Shown in pieces: positions 19,567 through 29,855 of a stretch of DNA of 64,000 nt. Below the pieces are notes generated by a model. That model had not been told where the DNA came from. It saw nothing but the letters and a program-made list of their open reading frames with translations, and did not search any database. Origin of the DNA: Eubacteriaceae bacterium (GTDB lineage Bacteria > Bacillota > Clostridia > Peptostreptococcales > Anaerovoracaceae); assembly GCA_028727785.1 (NCBI GenBank), contig JAQYNQ010000064.1, forward strand, positions 1 through 64,000, in the 5' to 3' direction. The position numbers and the translations under genes are program-made. Each line of letters begins with the position of its first letter. Position 1 is the stretch's first letter.

Positions 19567-20823
19567 CAGCATATTCCAATATTTTAATATCGTTTTTTTG
19601 GTAACTGTACTTCCACTCCCCTTTAAAACAGAAAGTGACATATTGCTTTTTACAAACAGTTCCTTTGCTCTGTCATCTAGAGTTTCTGCATTCATTTGTC
19701 CATATAGTTCCGATGTATCTTCAGCAAAGTAGTGATTATCATTAATCAAGTACTTGCCGTATCCAATCCAGGTATTGTGTTCACTTATGCTGGAACAAAT
19801 ATCTGAACCATCTATGTAAAATCTGATATTTTCTTCTAAATGTTTGCTTTTATCACTTTTTAGGAACCTGGCAATTTCATCAATCAGCAACGCAATAGCT
19901 TCTTCTTCGTCTCCATTCTGTACGTCAAAATACGCTGTATACTTTGTAAAGCCCCTGTTTCTTGATACTTCTGTCAATATATTTCCTGTTAAGCCCGCAG
20001 CTTCTCGTAATGAGTTTCCAATAACACTTCCATCGCCTAGAAATACCATATCCAGCAAAAGCAGTTTTTCCAGTTCATTTCTTTTGGATACATCAAAAGA
20101 GACAATAATTCGGCTATCATACTGCCACCTTTTACATACAATGTCATTTTCATTGCGTTTCTCAAACCTACAAGGAAACTGGTAAGGGATGAGTTCCGGT
20201 TTGATATCATTTTCTTTTGAATTACTAATGGTAATCATCGCTTCATTTATTAATTTTACAACAGATTCGTCATATGCCCCGGTTAAAACAACCCCTGCAT
20301 TGGAAACAGTAATAAATTCCTTTGCAAATTTATTAACAGCTTCTACGGTGATTGACTTAACAGAACTTTTATTTCCGGCAACTTTTTTCGCATAATAGCA
20401 GCCTTCGTAATACAATTCATCAAGTTTGTCCTCATCCCCGTATCCAGACTCTCTTATTTGCCTCAATATTATTTTTTTCTCCAGTTCAACCTCTTTCCTG
20501 GTCCAACAATGGGTGCAAAATAAATTATTAACTAGTTCTAATATAGTATCAATGTATTCTCTGTTAAAGACAAATTTAAACTGTATCCCATCAGGGTATG
20601 TACAGCCGGAAAGAGTTGCACCAGTTTTATTTAGGATAGAATATAACTCCTCATTGCTTATTTTGTTTAATCTTCGGAATAACATATGCTCAACAAGATG
20701 AGAAATTCCGGTCATATCATCGGATTCATATCCTAACCCGGTTCTAAAATAGATACCCATGCATATACGTTTATCTATAGTTTTTTCCATTACCATATCA
20801 AACATTTTTAGATCCCCCGTCAT
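19564..20823 (-). CDS. M16 family (insulinase/pitrilysin-like) zinc metallopeptidase
   Basis: 419 aa; inverted zinc motif HLVEH in GISHLVEHMLFRR; downstream ELEKKIILRQIRE; no signal peptide. Confidence 0.85.
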   Translation of the reverse strand: MTGDLKMFDMVMEKTIDKRICMGIYFRTGLGYESDDMTGISHLVEHMLFRRLNKISNEELYSILNKTGATLSGCTYPDGIQFKFVFNREYIDTILELVNNLFCTHCWTRKEVELEKKIILRQIRESGYGDEDKLDELYYEGCYYAKKVAGNKSSVKSITVEAVNKFAKEFITVSNAGVVLTGAYDESVVKLINEAMITISNSKENDIKPELIPYQFPCRFEKRNENDIVCKRWQYDSRIIVSFDVSKRNELEKLLLLDMVFLGDGSVIGNSLREAAGLTGNILTEVSRNRGFTKYTAYFDVQNGDEEEAIALLIDEIARFLKSDKSKHLEENIRFYIDGSDICSSISEHNTWIGYGKYLINDNHYFAEDTSELYGQMNAETLDDRAKELFVKSNMSLSVLKGSGSTVTKKTILKYWNML

Positions 20824-20887
20824 TTCACATATTTATCGTCTCTTAAATCGTTTCTCTCAAGAAAAGTCAGAACCATTCATCAGTCAA

Positions 20888-23800
20888 TCAAGGTATAACT
20901 AGATTTGCCGGCATTGTCCACCACAACGGTGGAAGACAACTTATCAATAACCTTGTTCCTCTATATATTAAATATGCTCCCGATACAGTTGCCCCTATTA
21001 GTAAAGCCTTTTGCTTCACTCCTGGGTGACCTTTTGCCTTCCTTGAATGCTCCTCCCCATTAGGATGTCCTACGTTTCTCTCTCTGTCTCCTGTTTTTTG
21101 GCGCTTTTCGTATCCTTTCCTTTTGTTCTCATTGTTGCTAGTACGACCTTTATTTTTCCCTTTTCTGTGTCCACTCGGATCGGTATAGTTAATCGGGTTA
21201 TTCGCACAGTATGCATACAGGTGCCACTGATCCAATTCATCCAGCTCACCTCTATAGCTGTCCTGACTTATGAATCTTCCCTCTGCTGGGTTGTAGTATC
21301 TTGCATTCATATAATACAGGCCTGAACTTTGGTCATACACTGCTCCTGTATAACAGATTTCGTTATTGAATCCACTTCCTGTAAGCTCAGCGGTCTCGCC
21401 AAAGTCTGTATACGAATATGCTGCGGAAAGGGTTCCGTCAGATTTAACAATGCTTTCGGTGCTGTCCTGCACATCTGTCAGATAGGTATGGTAGGTACTG
21501 CCTCTGTACGTTCCGATAATGCTTCCGTCTGCACCTAAAACATTTGCGGATGTCACGCTTGTCCCATCCTTGGTATAAACAGGAATTCCATTGTCATAAT
21601 AATATCTTCTGATTGTACCGCCTTCTTTTCTGCTGATGCGTTTGCCTTCATGGTTGTACTCGTTCTCCTGAGTAAACCCAGCTTTTTCAAGCTTTGTCAT
21701 CTCACCTGTTACAGCATATGTATAGCTCGTTGTTATATTGTCTGATTCATCGGTCTCCGTTATCAGGTTTCCTCTTTCATCATAATCGTAAGTGCAGGTT
21801 TCATTATCTGTCTCATTGATCTCTTCGATAAGCTGATTAAGACCATTGTATTCATATATACGGTTTTCTCCTGCTTCAGACTTGGTCTTGCGATTGCCTA
21901 CGGCATCATAGCTGTATTCTGTCACAGCGGTTGCATCGTTCGAAGAATGATCGGTTATTGTGCTCTTTATCAGATTTCCATGACTGTCATATACATAATC
22001 CCTTGTTTCATTTACACTGCAGTTTCCTATGTTCTTAACATGAGTGCAGCTTGTAATCATACTGTTTTTATCATATGAATATTCGAAGCTTTCCAAAATG
22101 CTGCCTGTACTTCCGTTATTCAGATACTTGATACTTGCACATCTTCCATGGCTGTCATAGGTATACTTCTTCAGTATATAAGAGGAGACTGTTCCAGGCG
22201 TTTTGTACTCTTTAACCGATGTAACCTGACCAATCCCGTTATATGAATATTCACATACAAGCTTGCCACTCTGCTTTACTGTAAGAAGACTTCCGTCTGC
22301 AGCATATGAATACTCTATGTTTCCAAGACCACTGCTGCTTGGATATGTTGTTTTTACCTGTCTGCCTTCCGTGTCATAGGAATATGATATTGTGTCCGTA
22401 GAGCCGAGTCCGTTGCTGACCTTTTCAGAAAGCTTCTTTCCTTCGGCATCGTATGTGTATTCCGTACTGCTTGTAATGCTTCCGTTTTTGCTTACCACAG
22501 CAGAAACGAGTCTGTCCATGGGGTCATAGACATACTCTGTTTCACTTTCTAAAGAATTCTCGTTTCCATTCTTGTAGGCTCTTTTAAAGTGAAGATTATC
22601 TGTTGTCCCATAGTATTCATATTTAATGCAGCTTTCATCATCGAAGTTCTCGGCTGTCTTTCTGTCAAGACTGTCATATTCCGTTCTAACAGAAATGCTT
22701 TTTTCTTCAGGCTCGGCTTCAGCATCTTTCACCTCAGTTAAAAGATTGTTCCAGTTCCTTTGCTCTATCTTCTGGTTCATATTTGCATCTGTGATGGTCG
22801 TAATCTGTCCCTGCCCTATAGAATCTTCATAGCTGACAGTCAAATCATTTGCTCCTGCGATACTGCAGTCCGTTAGTCTTCCTTCGTCATCGTAAGAATA
22901 GGCTGAAGTAATTCCGTTTCCGTCTGTTTCACTGATAAGATTGCCTCTGCCATCGTAATCACTGTATGTGGCAATGGAATTACTGCCGACAACATATTTA
23001 CCTGATATGATTTCCGGTTGGCTTATCTCTGCAAAGTTGTTTCCTTCTTTGTCATAAAGGCTGAGTGTCAGTGAGGATGTGCCGTCACTTCCCTTTATAT
23101 ATGTGACATAACAGTTTCCACTTCTGTCATAAGTATAATGGCTTGTTCTGTTTCCTTCAACTTCTTTTACCGTATTTCCGATGATGTCAATATATCTCTT
23201 GTTTGTTGCATTTCCTGCGGTATCCTTTATGGTTTCTGTGCTTGTATATGCTTCTGTTCTGCCTGTGATGCCGTCCGAAACACTTTCATTAAATGCATGA
23301 CCGTATTCTGTATAAGAAGTTCTTGCACTCATTGCCGAGCCGGTCACAGTCTCGCTGACCTTACGATTTCTGCTGTCATAGGAATAGGCTCTTGTTGTTC
23401 CGCCTGATTGGCTTTCGGATATTACCGCTCCGTTGTCGTCATAGCTGTATGTTGTGATACTTGTTTCAGCACCTGTATGCGAAACAGTTGACTTTGTGAG
23501 CCTGCCCATGAAATCGTATTCATTTAAGGTAATGTTCCCGTTTTCATCACTCTTAACAACCCTTCCCATTGAGTCATATTCTTCTGTGACAGATGTTGTG
23601 TTTTTTATTTTGTCTTTTACAGTAACATTCAGCTCATTGCTGTTTTTTGAATAGACATATTCGTTTTCTTCAATGAGTCCTGTTATTTGATGTTCCCCGG
23701 ATGTGCGGTTATTATCCTCTATTTTCTCTAATGTTGAGCGTGTCTCTCTTCCACTATATGATTGGGTACCATTTCCTTCACCTTGTGCATAACTATGCTT

Positions 23801-26800
23801 TTCTAAAGTGTCTGCGACATAATCCACTGTTTCAGTAACATTACCGTCGGCATCATAGCTGTATTCTGCATCCGTTGTTGTAATACCCTCGTTCACGATT
23901 TTCTCGGATGTCATGTTGTTTTCTTCATCATATGTGTATATACTTTCTTCACCGTCCGAAGATATCGCTTTCAGTACATTGTCATGACTGTCGTACGTGT
24001 AGTTTACCGTAATGGTTTCATTTTCTTTAATGTCTACAACTCCGCTTTCTTTGTTTAACGTTTCATAACCTTTTACAGTGGTCTCTGTCTTTACAAGAAA
24101 CGAATTGTCAGATACATACGTATAATCGGTAACATTTCCTGCAGCATCGGTATATTTCTTTATTTTTCCTGAGGAAGGGTCAAACTCTGTAGTTAGGGTG
24201 CATACTTTCTGAGAAGTGCCTCCGGAGTTCACATATCTGCTGACATCTGTCCTTCCGCTTAAATAGGTAAAGCTGTACTTTTCTCCGTCAGGATACGACA
24301 CCGAGGATACCTTGTCTGACTGATAAACAACCGTATATACATTTCCCTCTCCGTCCTTTATCGTCTCAAGCCTGTCTGAGCTGCTTCCGTATGTATAAAG
24401 ATATGATACACTTTCTCCTGATGTTCCGTCAATCTTTACCTTCTTGATCGCATTTCCCGTGCAGTCATAGCTATATTTTGTACCTGCATGATCTGTCACA
24501 TAATCGAGTCTTAAGCTTTCTCCGTCGTATTTGAATAGGAGTTCCTTACTGCCGAAATATTCTTCTGTCGAAATAACCTTTTTCAGTCTTCCTAAGTAGT
24601 CGTACTCATTTGTTATACAGCAGCCGTTTGGCTCTGAAGTTTTTACCAGTTGACCGAAGCTGTTAAAGGTATAAATATTTTTGTCCTTTGTTTCTATGGT
24701 ATATCCACCTGTTGTTTTTGTTAGGGTAAAGTCCTTTGTTTCAGCACAGGAATACTTTCCGTTTACAAGTTTAAACAAATATGAGCTTCCGTCAGAGTCC
24801 ACAAAGTAGATGTCACTTCCCTTCGTATATATCTCCTTGTGATATGAATCGCTCCATCCCTTACCAAACATGGAGGTACGCTTAGCCTTACTGTTATATG
24901 TTCTTGTGAGTCCGTAATCCAGCTGTGAATTTGATAGGCTGAAATCATTCTGAATAAACATCATATTTCCGCTGCTCTTTTCAATATGAATCGTACCTGT
25001 TGGAAGTCCAGCCTCAAGATAATCCAGATATGTCTTGCTTCCCAGAGTATTTGCAAACTGGTCAGTCGTTACGGCATTTGTAAAGCTCTCGGTATTGCTG
25101 TATGGATTTGTGAAGCTTATTCCTGTTGAAAGAGATTTAACCTTAATCTTGTAGTAGTATGTTCCTGAGGCAAGAATCTCCTTGTCAATAAATATTCCCT
25201 CGACCTCATTAAGGTCAGATGAAACAAGTGTTGAAGAAGATGGGGTAAATCCTGATGTTGTTCCTCTGTGAAGCTCATATGACACAAGCTTACTGTCAAA
25301 GGATTCCTGCTCCCATTTTATTATTCTCTTTCCGTAATACTCTGTGACTGATTTAATTTCAGGAATGTAGTTGTCTGACGGTTCGTAGTTATAGTTCAGG
25401 GTCTTTTCGACTGAAACGTTACCCGCCTTGTCGTTTAGACGAACCTTTATGCTGTTGCTTCCTTCATTTATTTTGTCTGACGGGATATTGAACTCTCCGT
25501 CTGTATCAGTAACGGTAATGTAGCTTGACCCGTTCACACTGTACGATACACCGGAAAGGTCATTATCATTTGAATTCCATCTTACAGTGGGGCTGTTGAT
25601 ATGAGCTGGTGCATAAGATGAGCTTTCGGGTGTAATTCCGATGGTATCAATAACTGGCTCGTCAAGATCCACATAATAGAAGACTGACTTTTCGGTGACA
25701 TTTCCTGCACGGTCTGTTACCCTTAGAACGAACTCATATGTTCCTGAAGTCGGAAATCGTTTCGACGATATTGATACTCTTCTGAATGTAAGATCTGACG
25801 GAGTGTAGATGACTGTACCGTCAAGAAGCAGCTGGATCTTTGAGATGCTGTCGTCACCAAGCTGCCAGTTGACATATGGGTTTTTGTTGTTCGTCATCTT
25901 GCCGGGCGTTGTGGCAGGCTCTGTATTCAGACTTTTAATCTCCGGTCCCTTGGAGTCAACATGGTATTGCAGGGTTTCAGAAGCAGTCCTTCCTGCCTTG
26001 TCGTATGCTTTCACTGTTATATCATACGTCTTGTCTTCGGGAAATCTTGAAGGTGACAGTGTTACGCTCTTTTCACCCGCTGCCGTTGTGGCTGTAAATT
26101 CACTTCCTCCCGTTACCTTTACCGTTACCTTTGAAAAGTGTTTGTCCGATGCTGTCCAGGAAATCTTCGGACTTTTGTTGTTGGACGGGTTGGCCTCAGT
26201 TGTTGCAGGTGTAACGGATACTCCTGTCAGACTCGGCGTAGCTGCATCAACGTAGAAGTTCTTGTACTTTGCAGCTCCGTACATGCCTCCCGCATCCTTA
26301 CCCCTTATGTAGAGACGGTATTTCCCTGCCGGAAGATTCAGTGCATAAGGAATCTTAACATTTGTTCCCGATGCAGCCGATGCTCCGATGCTTCTGTATG
26401 CAGTAAGGTTTACCTTATCGTTTCCAATGGATGTAGGACTTGGTGTTGCATCGTCTGCCGCAGTGATTTTATACTGAACGTCTGCAAGGTTATGTGAAGC
26501 TATGCCACTCCAGCTTGCATATGCGTTGTAGTTCTTTTTCATGTATATACTTGAAATATATGTTTCCCCGCTTTTTCTTGAAATGCTTAAGGAAGAAGGT
26601 GCAGTCGGCTTGTCATAGTATGTAACAACAAGCTTCGGTCTGTATGATGTCAGTGATGTTCTTGTGCCGTAGAATTCGGCAAAACCGGGGGTTGATGTGA
26701 CATTACGCATTACTATGCCATAGTTAGGATTGTTTGTACTGTTTACATAGTTACGCACTGTTGCAGTCATTGCCATCTTGTGTGAAGCATACTGTTTTCC

Positions 26801-28090
26801 CGTTGTGGTAAAGCTGTTGACCGAAGCCGCAGTGTAATATGCCGGCTTGTTGTTCCAGTTTAATGTAGTCAGTGACCAGTTTTCTGTAACTCTGTTGAAT
26901 CTGATTGTCTGATTTTCATCGCAGTCTCCGCTTTCATATACAGTCAAATACGCACTGTCCACATACTTGTCTTCAAGAGTTGATTTCAGCTCAAGTATCT
27001 TCATGTATGTTCGGTATGTCCCGTCTATACCCTTTCCGGCAACCATCAGTCTTATGTCTGACTTGTAGAAATTTATATCAGCGTAATTGCCACTGATTAC
27101 ATAGGCATCATATATTTCACTGTTTCCCTTCCATGTGGTCGTAGGGTCTATCGTTACAGGATAAAGACGATCTTCATCATCAAGATAATCACGGCTTACG
27201 GTAAGGTCAACTCTGTAGCTGCCGTCCTCAAGCTCATTAACTGAGTAGGTCAGTTCCTCACTGTATGCATTTCCGCTTGCGTCGTTCATGAAAGGTCTGT
27301 CGATGTGGGCGACAATCTTTTCATCCTGTTCATCGCTCCTGTCTGTAAGATTTATTACATTTGCTGTTTCATCAAGTACAGGAACCAGTCCGTCCGTTTC
27401 GAGCCTGAAGGAAAAAACATTGTTCTCAGGCTTCTCCTTCAGGATAACGGACTCCTTGATTCCGTTTGTCAATGAAGTGTATTCATATGAGTGGGAATCA
27501 TTATCTGCACCATATACGGCAGTAATGTTCTCCTCTTTTATCTCTTCATAGGGGGTAAGAAGCTCGTCCTTTACAACCTCTGCACTGTCAGCAGGTCTTG
27601 CCTCATCCAGAGGAGTCATTTTGATCGAGTAGCCTTCCTTTTCCATGAGAAGTGGCGTTTCCTCATCCAAAACCCGAGGGATGTACTGTTTAATGTCACC
27701 TGTCCTGTTTTCATACAGATAGCCTTCAAGTTTTTCTCCGTTCAGGCTTTCTTCTTCGCTGATTTCCACAAGCTCAGGGTCATAATCTGTAAGCTCTCCG
27801 TCTTCATTTTCATATCTCACATCACTTCCGTGAAACACAGCTGCCTTCTTTCCGTCGCCAAGATCAAAAACGGTCATGGTTTCCGTACTTTCTTCGGGAA
27901 CAGCCATTTCCTCAGAAAGGTTTTCATCCAGAATAAGGGTATTGCTTAAGGTCTGTTCTTCATACCGGATTTCTGTATCACCTGCATCAGGCTCTGCTCC
28001 GTTATCTGCAAAAGCAGATACGGGAACAGAAGTAAAGAGCAGAGTGAAGCACAGCAGTACGGAAATTCTTCTTTTTATAGTATTTTTCAT
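20888..28090 (-). CDS. Secreted RHS-repeat protein, 2400 aa (DNRLRE-like, Ig/FnIII-like, DUF6531-like and RHS/YD repeats)
   Basis: Signal peptide MKNTIKRRISVLLCFTLLFTSVPVSAFA; many YxYDxxG/YD repeats; RHS core ending YTDPSGH. Confidence 0.92.
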   Translation of the reverse strand: MKNTIKRRISVLLCFTLLFTSVPVSAFADNGAEPDAGDTEIRYEEQTLSNTLILDENLSEEMAVPEESTETMTVFDLGDGKKAAVFHGSDVRYENEDGELTDYDPELVEISEEESLNGEKLEGYLYENRTGDIKQYIPRVLDEETPLLMEKEGYSIKMTPLDEARPADSAEVVKDELLTPYEEIKEENITAVYGADNDSHSYEYTSLTNGIKESVILKEKPENNVFSFRLETDGLVPVLDETANVINLTDRSDEQDEKIVAHIDRPFMNDASGNAYSEELTYSVNELEDGSYRVDLTVSRDYLDDEDRLYPVTIDPTTTWKGNSEIYDAYVISGNYADINFYKSDIRLMVAGKGIDGTYRTYMKILELKSTLEDKYVDSAYLTVYESGDCDENQTIRFNRVTENWSLTTLNWNNKPAYYTAASVNSFTTTGKQYASHKMAMTATVRNYVNSTNNPNYGIVMRNVTSTPGFAEFYGTRTSLTSYRPKLVVTYYDKPTAPSSLSISRKSGETYISSIYMKKNYNAYASWSGIASHNLADVQYKITAADDATPSPTSIGNDKVNLTAYRSIGASAASGTNVKIPYALNLPAGKYRLYIRGKDAGGMYGAAKYKNFYVDAATPSLTGVSVTPATTEANPSNNKSPKISWTASDKHFSKVTVKVTGGSEFTATTAAGEKSVTLSPSRFPEDKTYDITVKAYDKAGRTASETLQYHVDSKGPEIKSLNTEPATTPGKMTNNKNPYVNWQLGDDSISKIQLLLDGTVIYTPSDLTFRRVSISSKRFPTSGTYEFVLRVTDRAGNVTEKSVFYYVDLDEPVIDTIGITPESSSYAPAHINSPTVRWNSNDNDLSGVSYSVNGSSYITVTDTDGEFNIPSDKINEGSNSIKVRLNDKAGNVSVEKTLNYNYEPSDNYIPEIKSVTEYYGKRIIKWEQESFDSKLVSYELHRGTTSGFTPSSSTLVSSDLNEVEGIFIDKEILASGTYYYKIKVKSLSTGISFTNPYSNTESFTNAVTTDQFANTLGSKTYLDYLEAGLPTGTIHIEKSSGNMMFIQNDFSLSNSQLDYGLTRTYNSKAKRTSMFGKGWSDSYHKEIYTKGSDIYFVDSDGSSYLFKLVNGKYSCAETKDFTLTKTTGGYTIETKDKNIYTFNSFGQLVKTSEPNGCCITNEYDYLGRLKKVISTEEYFGSKELLFKYDGESLRLDYVTDHAGTKYSYDCTGNAIKKVKIDGTSGESVSYLYTYGSSSDRLETIKDGEGNVYTVVYQSDKVSSVSYPDGEKYSFTYLSGRTDVSRYVNSGGTSQKVCTLTTEFDPSSGKIKKYTDAAGNVTDYTYVSDNSFLVKTETTVKGYETLNKESGVVDIKENETITVNYTYDSHDNVLKAISSDGEESIYTYDEENNMTSEKIVNEGITTTDAEYSYDADGNVTETVDYVADTLEKHSYAQGEGNGTQSYSGRETRSTLEKIEDNNRTSGEHQITGLIEENEYVYSKNSNELNVTVKDKIKNTTSVTEEYDSMGRVVKSDENGNITLNEYDFMGRLTKSTVSHTGAETSITTYSYDDNGAVISESQSGGTTRAYSYDSRNRKVSETVTGSAMSARTSYTEYGHAFNESVSDGITGRTEAYTSTETIKDTAGNATNKRYIDIIGNTVKEVEGNRTSHYTYDRSGNCYVTYIKGSDGTSSLTLSLYDKEGNNFAEISQPEIISGKYVVGSNSIATYSDYDGRGNLISETDGNGITSAYSYDDEGRLTDCSIAGANDLTVSYEDSIGQGQITTITDANMNQKIEQRNWNNLLTEVKDAEAEPEEKSISVRTEYDSLDRKTAENFDDESCIKYEYYGTTDNLHFKRAYKNGNENSLESETEYVYDPMDRLVSAVVSKNGSITSSTEYTYDAEGKKLSEKVSNGLGSTDTISYSYDTEGRQVKTTYPSSSGLGNIEYSYAADGSLLTVKQSGKLVCEYSYNGIGQVTSVKEYKTPGTVSSYILKKYTYDSHGRCASIKYLNNGSTGSILESFEYSYDKNSMITSCTHVKNIGNCSVNETRDYVYDSHGNLIKSTITDHSSNDATAVTEYSYDAVGNRKTKSEAGENRIYEYNGLNQLIEEINETDNETCTYDYDERGNLITETDESDNITTSYTYAVTGEMTKLEKAGFTQENEYNHEGKRISRKEGGTIRRYYYDNGIPVYTKDGTSVTSANVLGADGSIIGTYRGSTYHTYLTDVQDSTESIVKSDGTLSAAYSYTDFGETAELTGSGFNNEICYTGAVYDQSSGLYYMNARYYNPAEGRFISQDSYRGELDELDQWHLYAYCANNPINYTDPSGHRKGKNKGRTSNNENKRKGYEKRQKTGDRERNVGHPNGEEHSRKAKGHPGVKQKALLIGATVSGAYLIYRGTRLLISCLPPLWWTMPANLVIP
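21167..21469 (-). repeat. 303-bp RHS core repeat, copy inside the main RHS gene
   Basis: Pairs with 19264-19566. Confidence 0.9.
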
Positions 28091-28443
28091 ATGTTTCGTC
28101 CTTTGTTATGTCTTTTTTCAGGTTTCTGTTTATTTTGCTTAATGCTTTTCTTTTTTGAAGGTGACTATCTCAAATCTTTATTTACTATTTTCTTTTCATA
28201 TTTGTTACATTGTTCCTTCCTGAAACAGCATAGGATTCTTAAGATATCCTAAATGGAGAAAGTACAATATTTGATCCATTTAAGTCAAACATTGTAACCT
28301 CATTAATGCTATTTTACCATTATCCTTTGCCACCCCCAGTCTTAATAGATAGACATCACTTTCACTGTATAAGATAAAAATATCGCTGTATAATTTCAAT
28401 TATTATTCAAAATCCGGTATTAAATTTATAAAGTCAATACAGC

Positions 28444-28478
28444 CTTAATTATCCTTAATTATTCACCCTTAATTATTC
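28444..28478. repeat. Three copies of CCTTAATTAT upstream of the RHS gene
   Basis: CCTTAATTAT at 28444, 28454 and 28468. Confidence 0.6.
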
Positions 28479-28575
28479 AGTAGTATTACAACAGTTAAAA
28501 TACTTGTTGTCAGCGTTCAGTTAATGGTTGATTTAGCCATGACCTAATACTGTTGTGAAACGAGTTGTTCTTAGT

Positions 28576-29319
28576 TTAAAGATTATCGATGCTTTCTATT
28601 ACCTGTATTCCTTCTTCCTTGTGAGCTCTTCCGGTTACGATGCAGTCATAATTTTCGTCAATCTCAATTATAGAATATATATTTTCCTTGGTATCCTCAT
28701 ACACATACATCTTCTGCCCTGTATTCGGCGATATATATTCTTCACCTACTACCATTATGTCAGCATCTTCTGTTCCATATTGAAACGTAATAGCAAGGAT
28801 ACTTTCGCCTTTAGAATAAAGATATTCTACAGATGACATTGAAGAGCTCTTACTTATAGTCAGTTTATTGAAGCAATATCCTTCCGGTATGTGTTTTGCT
28901 ATTTTAAGATTTGGAAATACTTTCTTCGCTTTTGTTATGTCACTCTCATCGGTAACAGTTGTTATTGTTACTACTTCTCCTGCATCATTTATTAACTCTT
29001 CTGTAGATAGTGGTGATATCATACTAACACATTTTTGTATGAAGTGTTTACCACCGTATACACCCTCTACCTGCGACCACACACTTATGGAAACCCCTGT
29101 GACCAAAACCAGTGCAACCACTGCTGACGATCTGGTAAACCTTAAGAGGCTCCGTCTTCTCTTCTTCTTAATGAGGCTATGTACGAACAGCTCATCAACA
29201 TCTGTATCCTTAAAGTTTTCCTGTTGATATAGCATACTTGCTTCTGAAAATACCTCTGACAATGCCTTATCAAGTACTTTCTCATCATTCAACATTTTCA
29301 TCACTGCCTTCCGAATCAA
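28576..29319 (-). CDS. Anti-sigma factor-like membrane protein, DUF4367-like C-terminus
   Basis: One TM (SSAVVALVLVTGVSISVW) after a cytoplasmic N-terminus; start overlaps the end of the ECF sigma gene. Confidence 0.65.
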   Translation of the reverse strand: MIRKAVMKMLNDEKVLDKALSEVFSEASMLYQQENFKDTDVDELFVHSLIKKKRRRSLLRFTRSSAVVALVLVTGVSISVWSQVEGVYGGKHFIQKCVSMISPLSTEELINDAGEVVTITTVTDESDITKAKKVFPNLKIAKHIPEGYCFNKLTISKSSSMSSVEYLYSKGESILAITFQYGTEDADIMVVGEEYISPNTGQKMYVYEDTKENIYSIIEIDENYDCIVTGRAHKEEGIQVIESIDNL

Positions 29320-29839
29320 TTTTAAGATATTCCACCCTTAATTTAGCGAGACCTCGCGCTGCCCATGTTCTTACAGTGTTTACATTAACGTTTAATATTT
29401 TAGATATCTCTATAAAGTTATATCCACAAATATAATTCAGCTTTATGACCTCAGAATATTTCTTATCTAATCTGTTCAACGCATTAATCAGATTAATTTT
29501 ATTTTCTTTGCTTATGAGAAGATTCAGTAAATCTCCTTCAATGTTCTTAATTCTATTATTATCTATCCCTAGGTATTCTTCTGCAGAATCTTCTTGATAT
29601 GTAAACGTTGAATTAATTTTCCTTAAATCATTGTAGTAAATCTTAATCTTATTGCTTGCGATCTGCATAATCCAGGCCTTTAGAGACTCTTTATTTCTTA
29701 AAGAATTATACTTGTCAATTGCGGTTTCCATAACGCTCTGCGTAATATCTCTGGCATACTCTCTATCACTAATCTTGGAGTTTACAAAGCAGAATACATC
29801 TTTGTAAATCTCAATTAGCTCATTTTCTAATCTTTTCAT
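29285..29839 (-). CDS. ECF-type RNA polymerase sigma factor
   Basis: 184 aa; region 2 YARDITQSVMETAIDKYNSLRNKESLKAWIMQIASNKI and region 4 HTH LDKKYSEVIKLNYICGYNFIEISKILNVNVNTVRTWAARGLAKLR. Confidence 0.9.
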   Translation of the reverse strand: MKRLENELIEIYKDVFCFVNSKISDREYARDITQSVMETAIDKYNSLRNKESLKAWIMQIASNKIKIYYNDLRKINSTFTYQEDSAEEYLGIDNNRIKNIEGDLLNLLISKENKINLINALNRLDKKYSEVIKLNYICGYNFIEISKILNVNVNTVRTWAARGLAKLRVEYLKIDSEGSDENVE

Positions 29840-29855
29840 ATTCGCAGTGTCCCTA

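Noticed and set aside
25809-26497. 148-aa and 119-aa + strand ORFs inside the RHS gene
   Set aside because: Antisense shadows of the RHS coding frame.
21230-27000. Internal repetitive YD/RHS motifs considered as a CRISPR-like or tandem DNA array
   Set aside because: Degenerate protein-level repeats with irregular spacing, not a CRISPR array.
27491-28142. 152-aa and 88-aa + strand ORFs over the RHS 5' end
   Set aside because: Antisense to the RHS signal-peptide and N-terminal region; low-complexity translations.
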